DNA from: Acidobacteriota bacterium
Lineage (GTDB): Bacteria > Acidobacteriota > Terriglobia > Terriglobales > Acidobacteriaceae
Assembly: GCA_021810625.1 (NCBI GenBank)
Contig: JAJZIJ010000012.1
Location: 1-64,000 of the forward strand
Length of the DNA: 64,000 nucleotides
Direction of reading: 5' to 3'
Part shown: positions 18,001 through 26,240 of the stretch, one piece after another
Layout of the letters: the number at the start of each line of letters is the position of its first letter
Numbering within the stretch: the first letter of the stretch is position 1
Program-made: the position numbers and the translations under genes
The notes under the pieces: generated by a model
Databases searched by the model: none
Seen by the model: the letters and a program-made list of their open reading frames with translations, nothing else
Told to the model about the DNA's origin: nothing

Positions 18001-19041
18001 ATGAGCAATCCATCCCAAACAACTTTGCGGCATCGTTGGAAATCCGCCATTCGTAGAGTTCGCGAACTGGCGTCTATCGGCCATGCGCTGATTTCGACCA
18101 GCCATCCGTACATGGCGCACATTGTGCCCATGCGGCGCTGCAACCTCTCCTGCGCCTATTGCAACGAGTTCGATGAGGTCTCCAATCCGGTGCCATTGCC
18201 GGAGATGCTGGCGCGTATCGACCATCTGGCGCGGCTGGGAACCAGTGTGATTACCATCTCCGGGGGCGAACCGCTGCTGCATCCTGAACTCGATGCCATC
18301 ATCGCTCGCATCCGCCATCATGGTCGCATGGCGGGCATGATTACCAATGGCTATCTGCTGATGCCCGACCGCATCCAGCGGCTGAATCGCGCCGGGCTGG
18401 ATCACATGCAGATTTCCATCGACAACGTACAGCCGGACGACGTGTCGAAGAAGAGCCTCAAGGTGCTCGACAAGAAATTGCAGATGCTCGCCGAGCACGC
18501 CGATTTCCATGTCAATATCAACTCCGTGGTGGGCGGCGGCATTCAGCATCCAGAGGATGCGCTGACCATTGCGCGTCGCGCGCTGGAGCTTGGCTTCACC
18601 TCGACCATTGGCATCATCCACGATGGAAGTGGACAGCTCAAGCCGATCAACGAAAAAGAGTATTCCATCTTCGATCAAGTGCGAAATCTGAGCAAGCGGC
18701 ACTACTCGCGCTTCAATCACTTTCAGGAAGCCATCGCGCAGGGCAAGCCGAATGATTGGCGCTGCCGCGCTGGCGCGCGCTATCTATATATTTGCGAGAA
18801 CGGGCTGGTGCATTACTGCTCGCAACAACGCGGCTGGCCGGGTGTGCCGCTGGCTGAGTATCGCCGCGCCGATATCATCCGCGAGTTCAAGACAGAGAAG
18901 ACCTGCGCGCCGAACTGCACCATCTCCTGCGTGCATCAGGTATCGTATATCGACCACTGGCGCGCGCCGCAGACCTCGAAGACCTCTCCGGGCCTTCCCT
19001 CTGGCAATGCGCCAGACTTGGTCAACATCCAACTCTCGTAA
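18001..19041 (+). CDS. Radical SAM protein with C-terminal cysteine cluster
   Basis: The 346-residue protein has the radical SAM motif CNLSCAYC (Cys46, Cys50, Cys53), binding the [4Fe-4S] cluster that cleaves S-adenosylmethionine, followed by the SAM-binding ISGGEPLLHP. The C-terminal part carries further Cys residues (WRCRAGARY, ENGLVHYC, then KTCAPNCTISC) arranged like a SPASM or twitch auxiliary cluster. The N-terminal 40 residues are basic and helical. Substrate is unknown; HpnH-like hopanoid enzymes, heme-pathway and peptide-modifying enzymes share this layout. No hopanoid gene or small precursor peptide is adjacent. A hairpin repeat and a GT87 gene follow, so it may act in cell-surface lipid or glycan assembly. 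Confidence 0.78.
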   Translation: MSNPSQTTLRHRWKSAIRRVRELASIGHALISTSHPYMAHIVPMRRCNLSCAYCNEFDEVSNPVPLPEMLARIDHLARLGTSVITISGGEPLLHPELDAIIARIRHHGRMAGMITNGYLLMPDRIQRLNRAGLDHMQISIDNVQPDDVSKKSLKVLDKKLQMLAEHADFHVNINSVVGGGIQHPEDALTIARRALELGFTSTIGIIHDGSGQLKPINEKEYSIFDQVRNLSKRHYSRFNHFQEAIAQGKPNDWRCRAGARYLYICENGLVHYCSQQRGWPGVPLAEYRRADIIREFKTEKTCAPNCTISCVHQVSYIDHWRAPQTSKTSPGLPSGNAPDLVNIQLS

Positions 19042-19063
19042 ATAAAAATTTCGTAGAGAATCC

Positions 19064-19095
19064 GGGTGCCCCAGGTCTCGATTTTTAGACCTGGG
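19064..19095 (+). repeat. GGGTGCCCCA hairpin repeat, copy 1
   Basis: GGGTGCC is followed by CCCAGGTCT (19070-19078), loop CGATTTTT, and AGACCTGGG (19087-19095): a perfect 9-bp stem. It lies 22 bp after the radical SAM stop and may also end that transcript. It is nearly identical to the copy at 20361-20392 with a paired change in the stem. Confidence 0.85.
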
Positions 19096-19128
19096 AGTGC
19101 GCTTCACGTAGACTGCTGCGTAGACTCC

Positions 19129-20304
19129 ATGTGCTCTGAATCCAAATCCTCCGCGCAACACGATCCGCTGCTGCGCGTGCTGCTGTCGCTGCCTGTGTTG
19201 TGGGCGGGAACGCTGCTGGCGCTGCTTTCCGTGGCGGAGGCCATCCGCAACGCTGCGCTGCGCTCGCTTGATTTTCAATGGAGTCCGGCGCGGTTGCTGA
19301 CCCAGCATCTTGATCCGTGGGCAGTGTATTTGGCGGGCGATCCCGGCCATCGCATCCTGCTGAATCAGGTTCCCAACTATCTGCACGAACTCTATGTGTG
19401 GATGCTGCCCTTGGGGTATCTCCCCTACATGCCCGCCAAGCTGCTTTGGGCGGCGATCAACCTGTGTCTGGTGTTCGCGTGTTGCGCGTGTATCGCGCGC
19501 TTATATGAATTATCCGAACGCAAGGCGTGGCTGCTGACACTGCTGGTGTTGACCAGCACGCCCTTTCGCGTGGCAATTGGCAATGGCCAGATCACGGCTC
19601 TGGCGCTGGCGTGTCTGGCGCTGTGGGCTGTGGCGCAGTCTGCACGCGGGCGCGGGCTGCTGCTTGGCATGGCTTACGCGAAATATAGCGTGCCGCCGGT
19701 GCTGGCGATATTTTTGCTATTGCGGCGTCGCTGGCGGCTGCTGGCTTATTCGCTGCTGCCGCCGCTGGCTGGATTTTGTTTTATTTTTCTGTGGCTGCAC
19801 ACGCCAGCTTACACGTTGCTGCTGGAACCATTTCGCGCGTCGATGGACAATGTTTCTCCGGGGCTGGCCAACATCATGGCCGTCTGTGAAATTGCGCTGC
19901 GCCATCCTCCAATGTTTCGTCCTGTTCCCGATGCGTTCTATCTCTCTGCGCGAACGGCTGCGGTCATGTATGCGCCCAATGTCTGCGGCGTTCTGCTGGC
20001 TCTGGCGATGGCGGCGTATTTTTTTTGGCGCGGCGCGCATGTCGATGGTCGCATCCAGATCGCCTGCCTGACGGCGGCCAGCCTGCTCTGCTTCAAGCAT
20101 CAGATTTACGATTTTCTTCTGCTCATCTTTTGTCTGGCGCTGGCTTTGCAAGCCAAACCGAGCCGCGTGCGTACCGGGCTGCTGTTGGGAATTGGGTACT
20201 TCTGGTATGTTGAGCGACTGGTGCATATTCGCCGCTGGGAGTTCTGGCCGTCAGTGGTGACAGCGAACTTCGTACTGCTGCTGGTGCTGATCGCCGCTGT
20301 ATGA
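19129..20304 (+). CDS. GT87 (DUF2029) family membrane glycosyltransferase-like protein
   Basis: The 391-residue protein is very hydrophobic, with about ten membrane segments starting at residue 13 (LLRVLLSLPVLWAGTLLALL). It has the GT87/DUF2029 layout: a periplasmic loop after the first segment with DPWAVYLAG, then LPLGYLPYMPAKLLW, a run of helices, GLLLGMAYAKYSVPP, and C-terminal LLGIGYFWY. Characterised relatives are polyprenyl-phosphate-mannose-dependent mannosyltransferases that build lipid-linked or envelope glycans. I start at ATG 19129; the frame is open from 19066 but that part is the hairpin repeat. It is flanked by two copies of the repeat and convergent with the JAMM fusion gene. 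Confidence 0.75.
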   Translation: MCSESKSSAQHDPLLRVLLSLPVLWAGTLLALLSVAEAIRNAALRSLDFQWSPARLLTQHLDPWAVYLAGDPGHRILLNQVPNYLHELYVWMLPLGYLPYMPAKLLWAAINLCLVFACCACIARLYELSERKAWLLTLLVLTSTPFRVAIGNGQITALALACLALWAVAQSARGRGLLLGMAYAKYSVPPVLAIFLLLRRRWRLLAYSLLPPLAGFCFIFLWLHTPAYTLLLEPFRASMDNVSPGLANIMAVCEIALRHPPMFRPVPDAFYLSARTAAVMYAPNVCGVLLALAMAAYFFWRGAHVDGRIQIACLTAASLLCFKHQIYDFLLLIFCLALALQAKPSRVRTGLLLGIGYFWYVERLVHIRRWEFWPSVVTANFVLLLVLIAAV

Positions 20305-20360
20305 AGGCTGCGCGATGCTGTGCGTTGGAAGACGGAGTGGAAGATTTGATAGGTCTGCCG

Positions 20361-20392
20361 GGGTGCCCCAAGTCTCGATTTTTAGACTTGGG
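20361..20392 (+). repeat. GGGTGCCCCA hairpin repeat, copy 2
   Basis: GGGTGCC then CCCAAGTCT (20367-20375), loop CGATTTTT, AGACTTGGG (20384-20392). Compared with copy 1 one G-C pair of the stem is A-T on both sides, so pairing is kept. It lies between the convergent genes ending at 20304 and 20412. Confidence 0.85.
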
Positions 20393-20411
20393 CAGTAAAT
20401 ATATTTTGGCG

Positions 20412-22070
20412 CTAATACTTTGGCACGGATGGATCGACCGTCTCTGACCAGGCGGTAATGCCGCCGGAAAGATTGTGTAGTTTTTTGAATCCAGCTTGCG
20501 CGAGGAACTCCGCAGCTTTCTGGCTGCGCCCGCCAACCTTGCAATGGACAACAATCTCCCGCGCCCGATCCAGTTCGCCGATGCGCTGTGGCAGGTCGTT
20601 GAGTGGAATCAAGTGGCCTCCGATATGCGCGACGGCAAATTCATGCGGTTCGCGAACATCAAGAACAAGAATCTCTTCGCCTGCGTCGAGGCGGCGCTTC
20701 AACTCCGCTGGCGCGATTTGTGGAATGCCATTGACCATACAAGTATTTTTGCCTACGGGCGCGTTTTTTGCCAGCGTTGTGGAGATGTCGCAGAACTTTT
20801 CTTCGTTCATCAACCGAGTAATGCTGGGATGCAAGCCGCAGACCGGGCAGTCAGGATTTTTCTTCAGCTTAAATTCGCGAAAGCGCAGGGCCAGCGCATC
20901 CACCTGCAAAACTCGTCCGATCAGCGGCTCGCCCACACCAAGAATCAGCTTGAGCACCTCTGTCGCCTGAAGGATGCCGAGCAATCCGGGCAGTACGCCG
21001 AGTACGCCGCCTTCAGCGCAGGAGGGAAGCATATCCAGCGGCGGCGGTTCTGGATGCAGGCAGCGATAGCAAGGGCCAGCCTTGGTGGCGAAGACGCTGG
21101 CCTGACCTGCAAAGCGGTCAATCGACGCATAAACATTGGGCTTGCCGGAGAGCACGCAGGCATCATTGACCAGATAGCGCGTGGGGAAGTTGTCGGTGCC
21201 GTCGGCGATGATGTCGAAGTCGCGAAGGATTTCCAGCGCGTTCTGGTGGCTGAGGCGCGTTTCAAACTTCACGATCTTTACGTTGGGATTGAGGTCGCGC
21301 AGGCGCTCTTCGGCGGAGTCAAGCTTGGAGCGGCCAATGTCGCTGGCGTCATGAATGATCTGGCGATGCAGGTTGCTGGCCTCGACCACATCGAAATCGA
21401 CAAGGCCCAGCGTGCCCACGCCTGCCGCTGCAAGATACAGGGTGAGCGGCGCGCCCAGTCCTCCAACGCCGATACAGAGCACGCGCGCGGACTTCAATTT
21501 TTTCTGACCTTCCAAGCCGACCTCTGGCAGCAAAAGATGGCGCGAGTAACGAGTCATCTCCTCTGGCGAGAGATGCGGCAGGGATGCAGCATTTGTCGCT
21601 GCGGTAGCCATCTCTGCGCTTTGTTCGATTTCAATTCCTTCTTCTTCCAATCGCTTGTCTTTTGCGGTTTTCCCCGCGCCTGTGAGCAAAAAGGAATGGG
21701 TCTCGCAGGCCCGCGCCTGCGCGTTCTGCTGGCAGACGCGGGTAATCACGTAGGAGCAGCCGAACCAGTGCGCCTCAGCAAGATCGGTCTTGGATGCCTG
21801 CGCGGGATGATCCGGGTGCGAGTGATAAAAGCCGACAATGGTCAGGCCGCGCTGACGAGCTTCGCGCTGAATGCGGATCAGTTCCTGCGGCGCAATCTGG
21901 TAGCGATCATGTGCGGAGTCGGCGCGGATATTTTCGGCGCGCTCAAGGGCGAGGACGCGGTTCCCGCTGCTCTCCACGCGACCTAAGAGCACGCCACAGC
22001 ACTCGTTGGGATAGGTCTCCTCGCCGTGCTGGCGGAGCGCTTCATACTCGGTTTGGTGGATGTGAAGCAT
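20412..22070 (-). CDS. JAMM protease - E1-like adenylyltransferase - rhodanese fusion
   Basis: Three domains lie in one 552-residue chain. Residues 1-140 form a JAMM/MPN+ zinc protease: Glu23, then His83-x-His85-Pro with Ser93 and Asp96. Residues about 165-415 form a MoeB/ThiF-type E1 enzyme: nucleotide loop GVGGLG at 200-205, ADGTDNFPTRYL near 288-299, and zinc cysteines CYRC (333-336) and CPVC (407-410). Residues about 446-545 form a rhodanese with Cys509 in VVHCKVGGRS. By family knowledge, JAMM parts trim or release ubiquitin-like sulfur carriers, E1 parts adenylate their GlyGly tail, and rhodaneses supply persulfide sulfur, so this is a one-chain sulfur-transfer device for cysteine, thiamin or molybdopterin. 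No carrier gene lies next to it. Confidence 0.9.
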   Translation of the reverse strand: MLHIHQTEYEALRQHGEETYPNECCGVLLGRVESSGNRVLALERAENIRADSAHDRYQIAPQELIRIQREARQRGLTIVGFYHSHPDHPAQASKTDLAEAHWFGCSYVITRVCQQNAQARACETHSFLLTGAGKTAKDKRLEEEGIEIEQSAEMATAATNAASLPHLSPEEMTRYSRHLLLPEVGLEGQKKLKSARVLCIGVGGLGAPLTLYLAAAGVGTLGLVDFDVVEASNLHRQIIHDASDIGRSKLDSAEERLRDLNPNVKIVKFETRLSHQNALEILRDFDIIADGTDNFPTRYLVNDACVLSGKPNVYASIDRFAGQASVFATKAGPCYRCLHPEPPPLDMLPSCAEGGVLGVLPGLLGILQATEVLKLILGVGEPLIGRVLQVDALALRFREFKLKKNPDCPVCGLHPSITRLMNEEKFCDISTTLAKNAPVGKNTCMVNGIPQIAPAELKRRLDAGEEILVLDVREPHEFAVAHIGGHLIPLNDLPQRIGELDRAREIVVHCKVGGRSQKAAEFLAQAGFKKLHNLSGGITAWSETVDPSVPKY

Positions 22071-22193
22071 GGCTGCCCGTGTAAAAATGCCGGCAGTCCG
22101 ACATGAAAACGGCGGCCTGCACAGCTATACTGCAAGTGTAGCGTCGAGTGAGTTGCGCGTGCATCGGATGGCGCAAGGGGAGATACGGCAGAC

Positions 22194-22619
22194 ATGGCAA
22201 AAAAACAGAAGCAGAAAACATTTCAGGACGCGCTGGCGTATCTCCGCTCCCATGCCTTCGACGTGCAACCTGTGGCAGGAATCGCCAATCGCGTGCAAGT
22301 GTGCAAACACGGCTGCGGCGCGATTCTGGATCGCGGCATCAATGGCGAGACGGTGTATGTAACCCGGCCCGGCTGCATGGTTGGCGGCGAGATTGCCGTG
22401 ATCGTCGATCACGGGTATCAGAAATTTTTGCAGACCCGCCGTGGGGAGATACCCGCGACAGCGGATCATCTACACGCGCTGCACAAATTTGCGGAAGAAA
22501 TGTATGAGGCTGCCGGAACCGTCAGCCTGTATAACGAGTCACTGGGCACGGTGAGTGATTTGTATTTATATGATCGGCTGAAGGGGCGCGAAGCTGCGCC
22601 GCCGTCCGCTGGCCACTGA
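22194..22619 (+). CDS. Conserved-looking hypothetical protein, 141 residues
   Basis: I do not recognise this protein. Start ATG 22194 has AAGGGGAG about 12 bases upstream. It is soluble, with a basic N-terminus (MAKKQKQKTFQDAL), a Cys-x3-Cys pair in CKHGCGAIL, a compact beta-rich centre with VYVTRPGCMVGGEIAVIVDHGYQ, and a helical end. The four Cys and several His could bind metal, but no family pattern is clear. It is divergent from the JAMM fusion (123 bp between starts). It does not end in GlyGly, so it is not an obvious sulfur carrier for that enzyme. Confidence 0.68.
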   Translation: MAKKQKQKTFQDALAYLRSHAFDVQPVAGIANRVQVCKHGCGAILDRGINGETVYVTRPGCMVGGEIAVIVDHGYQKFLQTRRGEIPATADHLHALHKFAEEMYEAAGTVSLYNESLGTVSDLYLYDRLKGREAAPPSAGH

Positions 22620-22725
22620 AATAGCGAAGGGCTGCCACCAGGCTGGGGCTACCACGGATGTTCGACACGAATTTTCCAGATACGGTACGGAGGTATCTGG
22701 CATCTTATGTGAGTTAGAGGTTCCG

Positions 22726-23364
22726 ATGCGCATGCGCCTGTTTTCCGCGATGTTGCTGGCTCCGCTTCTTATGCTGTTGCCGATTTCGACCGGCAGCGCC
22801 CTTGCACAATATGTTTCCAAAAATGGCGATGCGTGGCCGAGGACGTACATGTCCCCGACGCGCAGTCGTGATGCTTATGCCATCTACTCCCTTCTGCTGC
22901 CGGCGGAGTTTCCAGGCACGGAGCTGGCACACAGCCCGTTATGGCTGGTTGCGGATACAACCGTGGTTGGACATGAGGAAGTGAGCGATCCTTACAAAGG
23001 GCTGACGGTTCCCCTCGCCCAGCAAAAAGCCTTTGCCGCCGTTTTGCAAGATTATGAGCAGCACAAGCATACCTATGTCCGACTGGAGAAGAAGTTTCTT
23101 GTAGGGACACCGTATCTGTTGTTGGACAGGGCAGATCGCGAGGAGTTTAAGAAGGCGTGGCAGGTATCCCGCAATGCGCAGACGGACCTGCTGCCAGCCA
23201 GGTACAAGGGCGCGATGGGATTGATTTCTTTCAGCTACGTTTATTTCAACTTTGAGCACACCTTGGCAATGGTCTATCTCTCCCATTGGTGCGGCGTGAA
23301 CTGCGGAGGGGCGCGCTGGATTGCGCTCCAGAAAAATGATGGCGGATGGCGCGAGTTGCCCTGA
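22726..23364 (+). CDS. Exported hypothetical protein
   Basis: The 212-residue protein has a clear signal peptide (MRMRLFSAMLLAPLLMLLPI, cleavage near SALAQ). The mature part has mixed alpha/beta character, with WLVADTTVVG, a run of charged helix DYEQHKHTYVRLEKKF, and C-terminal SFSYVYFNFEHTLAMVYLSHWC. There is a Cys pair near the end (HWCGVNCGG) that could form a disulfide after export. No known domain is visible to me. It stands between the 141-residue hypothetical gene and ychF, with about 105 and 123 bp gaps, so it may have its own promoter. Confidence 0.65.
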   Translation: MRMRLFSAMLLAPLLMLLPISTGSALAQYVSKNGDAWPRTYMSPTRSRDAYAIYSLLLPAEFPGTELAHSPLWLVADTTVVGHEEVSDPYKGLTVPLAQQKAFAAVLQDYEQHKHTYVRLEKKFLVGTPYLLLDRADREEFKKAWQVSRNAQTDLLPARYKGAMGLISFSYVYFNFEHTLAMVYLSHWCGVNCGGARWIALQKNDGGWRELP

Positions 23365-23487
23365 AAAGAGCGGCATGGTCATGCAGGCTTGCCGAGACGC
23401 CCGGATGGGTCGTGATGTCATAAGGCGCTCGTTCCGCGTATCATCGGAGATTGGCATTTCCTTTACCCTCATCTCAACAGGACACGC

Positions 23488-24573
23488 ATGAAGACTGGAA
23501 TCATTGGCCTGCCGCAGGCAGGCAAGACCTCGCTGTTTCGCATACTAACCAAGGCCAAGTTTGAGGATCGCGGTTATTCCAACCCCAAGGAAGTGCATGT
23601 GGGCGTGGCTCGCGTGCCCGATGAGCGGCTGGACAAGCTGGCCGCGCTCTACAAACCGAAGAAAACCGTCTACGCGACGGTGGAATACGCAGATGTGGCC
23701 GCCATTGGGCAGGAGTCCCTGAAGGAGGCCAGCCTTTTGACCAGCCTACGCAACGTGGATGCGTTGATTCATGTGCTGCGCGCTTTTGACGATCCCTCTG
23801 TTCCTCTCGATGGGCCGATTGACCCGCTGCGCGAGATTCAGAATGTGGAATTTGATCTGATGGTGAACGATTTGACGCAGATCGAAAAACGTCTGGAGCG
23901 TCTGGAAAAAGATTTGAAGAAAGGCCGCGCGACCGACCTCGAAAAGGAACAAGCGCTGCTGCTGCGCGCCAAGGAGTCGCTCGAAGCCGAGCAACCGTTG
24001 CGTGTGCTGGAGATGTCCGCCGAGGAGCGAAAGCTGATTCGCGGATACATGTTTCTGAGCCAGAAGCCGGTGCTCTATGTGTTGAATATCTCGGAAAGCG
24101 CGACGCTGGGAGCGGACTTGGAAGCCGCCGCTGCAAAATATAAATTGAGTGATACTGCGTTGCGTCCGGGAACCGGAGTCAGCGCCATCTGCGGCAAGGT
24201 GGAGGCGGAATTGGCCGAGATGTCCGACGAGGACGCAAAGGAGTTTCTCGGCAGTTATGGTTTAGTTGAAAGCGGCCTGCGTCGCCTGATCCGTAAGAGC
24301 TTTGAGCTGCAAGGGCTGATGACTTTTTTCACCGTCGGCGAAGACGAATGTCGCGCCTGGACGATTCCGGTGAACACACGCGCGCAGCAGGCGGCGGGCG
24401 CGATTCATACGGATATCGAGAAGCATTTTATCCGCGCCGAGACGATTCACTGGGATACGCTGCTGGCTGCTGGCTCCGAGGCTGCCGCGCGCGCGCAAGG
24501 CACGCTTCGACTGGAAGGCAAGGACTATATTGTGCAGGATGGCGACGTGATGCACATCCGGCATAGCGGATAA
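23488..24573 (+). CDS. ychF: Obg-like ATPase YchF
   Basis: YchF is a conserved ribosome-associated P-loop ATPase linked to oxidative stress response and translation. The 361-residue length fits the family. Walker A is GLPQAGKTS at 7-15. The G3 region has the shape VEYADVAAIG in place of a classical DxxG. A coiled helical insertion lies at about 125-185 (RLERLEKDLKKGRATDLEKE). The G4 region reads LYVLNISES. A C-terminal TGS domain, about 275-360, has FTVGEDECRAWTI and GKDYIVQDGDVMHIR. It is the most secure housekeeping gene in this part. The ZIP transporter gene follows 23 bp downstream. Confidence 0.93.
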   Translation: MKTGIIGLPQAGKTSLFRILTKAKFEDRGYSNPKEVHVGVARVPDERLDKLAALYKPKKTVYATVEYADVAAIGQESLKEASLLTSLRNVDALIHVLRAFDDPSVPLDGPIDPLREIQNVEFDLMVNDLTQIEKRLERLEKDLKKGRATDLEKEQALLLRAKESLEAEQPLRVLEMSAEERKLIRGYMFLSQKPVLYVLNISESATLGADLEAAAAKYKLSDTALRPGTGVSAICGKVEAELAEMSDEDAKEFLGSYGLVESGLRRLIRKSFELQGLMTFFTVGEDECRAWTIPVNTRAQQAAGAIHTDIEKHFIRAETIHWDTLLAAGSEAAARAQGTLRLEGKDYIVQDGDVMHIRHSG

Positions 24574-24596
24574 CGTGGCATGGTGGGTGGGCAACG

Positions 24597-25316
24597 ATGG
24601 CTCCTTTGGGGTTGGTTCTGTTTCTCGGTCTGGTGGCGGCGCTGGCCAATCTGGGCGGCGGTCTGCTGCTGCTCAAAAGCGGCGCGCAGCGGTATCTGCA
24701 CGCTTTTGTGGCCTTTGGCTCCGGATTTCTGATCGCGGTGGCGATTGTGGAGATGCTGCCAGAGAGTTTCCACCTGGCTCCCATCACTGCGCCACTTTGG
24801 ATTTTGGCAGGCTTTTGCGGCGTGCATATTCTGGAGCACACGCTGGTTGCGCATTTTCATTTTGGAGAAGAGACGCACCCACATGAGTTTCTCCATGCGG
24901 GAACCGCCTATTCGTTGACGCTTGGCCTGGCCGCACACACGTTTTTTGATGGCATCGCCATTGCCAGCGGATTTGCTTTTTCCGGCAAACTGGGCTGGCT
25001 CATCTTTGTTGGCGTTCTCCTGCATAAGCTGCCGGAGGGATTCACCGTCGCCAGCGTCATGCTGGCTGGCGGACAGGGAAAGCGTCTGGCGGTTTTTGCC
25101 GCTGCCGCGCTTGGCGCGTCAACCCTGGCAGGCGTTATCGCCATTCGCATTGTGCCGTCCCTGGCGCATTATGGCCTGCCAGTCTCCGCAGGCGTGGCGC
25201 TCTACGTGGCGGCCACGGATTTGCTGCCAGAGGTGAACCGCGAGCGCGGTCTCCATTACCGCCTGCTATTTTTATTGGGGGTTGCGGTGATGATTCTGCT
25301 GAGCGCACTGCAATGA
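24597..25316 (+). CDS. ZIP-family metal transporter
   Basis: The 239-residue protein has eight hydrophobic segments and the ZIP signature. Segment IV holds LTLGLAAHTFFDGIAIASGFAFSG, with His, Asp and Gly positions as in ZIP channels; segment V holds HKLPEGFTVASV, with the HxxPEG motif of metal-binding helix V. A His-rich loop HILEHTLVAHFHFGEETHPHEF lies between segments III and IV and probably binds metal on the cytoplasmic side. It likely imports zinc or related divalent ions across the inner membrane. It lies 23 bp after ychF. Confidence 0.86.
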   Translation: MAPLGLVLFLGLVAALANLGGGLLLLKSGAQRYLHAFVAFGSGFLIAVAIVEMLPESFHLAPITAPLWILAGFCGVHILEHTLVAHFHFGEETHPHEFLHAGTAYSLTLGLAAHTFFDGIAIASGFAFSGKLGWLIFVGVLLHKLPEGFTVASVMLAGGQGKRLAVFAAAALGASTLAGVIAIRIVPSLAHYGLPVSAGVALYVAATDLLPEVNRERGLHYRLLFLLGVAVMILLSALQ

Positions 25317-25477
25317 GCGCACAGGGAAAGAATCAAGAAAGTACACGATTTTCTTCCCAAGAAACAACTCCTGCTGCGGATTCCGCATCCATCCCAAGTG
25401 GTAAAAGTGAAGATATGGAAGGCGTTCTACTTTCCAGACAGGTTCCCCGTTCTTGCTGTAAGAAAGAGTACCCATAA

Positions 25478-25690
25478 ATGAAAATCTCCGGTCTTATTCT
25501 CGTTGTTCTAGGAATGTTGGCTCTCATCTATCAGGGATTTACCTATACACACGAGAAGCAGTTTCTGAAGGTGGGGCCAATCGAAGCGCGGGAAAGAGAG
25601 ACCAGGACGGTTCCCATTTCCCCCATTCTGGGTGTCATCGCTATTGTTGGCGGGGGGTTGTTGATTTACGGGGGCGCGCGGCAGCGCTAA
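25478..25690 (+). CDS. Small two-helix membrane protein (DUF3185-like)
   Basis: The 70-residue protein has a membrane helix at each end (LILVVLGMLALIYQGF and ILGVIAIVGGGLLIYGG) with a charged middle loop (KVGPIEARERETRTVPISP). This is the layout of DUF3185 proteins, which have no known role. The gap upstream (161 bp after the ZIP gene) is large enough for its own promoter. The family assignment is from pattern only. Confidence 0.65.
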   Translation: MKISGLILVVLGMLALIYQGFTYTHEKQFLKVGPIEARERETRTVPISPILGVIAIVGGGLLIYGGARQR

Positions 25691-25789
25691 TCTTTTGAAG
25701 GCTGGCTGCGGTTTACTATTTTTCTATGGATTGCCGCGATATCCCGCGCTCTTTCGGCGGGAAGAAGGGTTCCAATCGGCACACAATAT

Positions 25790-26176
25790 ATGTATGAACG
25801 AATTCTTCTGGTCGATGACAACCCCATTCAAGCCGTAACGCGCAAGGCCATTCTGGAGCGCGTTGGCCTCTCTGTTCAAACATTCACCTCTGCCAGGGAT
25901 GCGCTGCTTTTTTTGCAGGCGGACGTAGAGAAGTCGATAGGACTGGTCATCGTGGATCACATCATGCCGGAGCTTTCCGGAACGGCGTTTGTTCGCCAAC
26001 TGCGGGAGTGGAACCCCCAGATTCCCGTGGTCGTTCTCAGCGGGTTGGATGAGGCTGAAGCGGAATATCAGGACTACGACGTCATCTTTCGTCCCAAGCC
26101 CATTGCGCCCGATGAGCTACAGGCACTGACGGTTCGCCTGTTGAATGCGCCTGTGCCCCCCCGGACAACAACATAA
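25790..26176 (+). CDS. Stand-alone response regulator receiver protein
   Basis: The 128-residue protein is a single receiver domain. It has the acidic pair in ILLVDDNP, phosphorylation site Asp in LVIVDHIMPELSG near residue 56, Ser in VVVLSGLDE and Lys in FRPKPIAPDE. There is no output domain. Such CheY-like proteins are phosphorylated by a histidine kinase and act by binding partners. No kinase gene is adjacent. It ends 64 bp before ccmF on the same strand. Confidence 0.87.
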   Translation: MYERILLVDDNPIQAVTRKAILERVGLSVQTFTSARDALLFLQADVEKSIGLVIVDHIMPELSGTAFVRQLREWNPQIPVVVLSGLDEAEAEYQDYDVIFRPKPIAPDELQALTVRLLNAPVPPRTTT

Positions 26177-26240
26177 TCTTCTCCCTGCGCAAGCGTATTG
26201 TCCCGGCGTTGGATTGCAGCGCGGGTCTGGCTCTGCGACA

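Noticed and set aside
20496-21986. A 496-codon plus-strand open frame
   Set aside because: It is antisense to the JAMM-E1-rhodanese gene, whose domains and catalytic residues are all intact; the plus product is compositionally odd and matches nothing.
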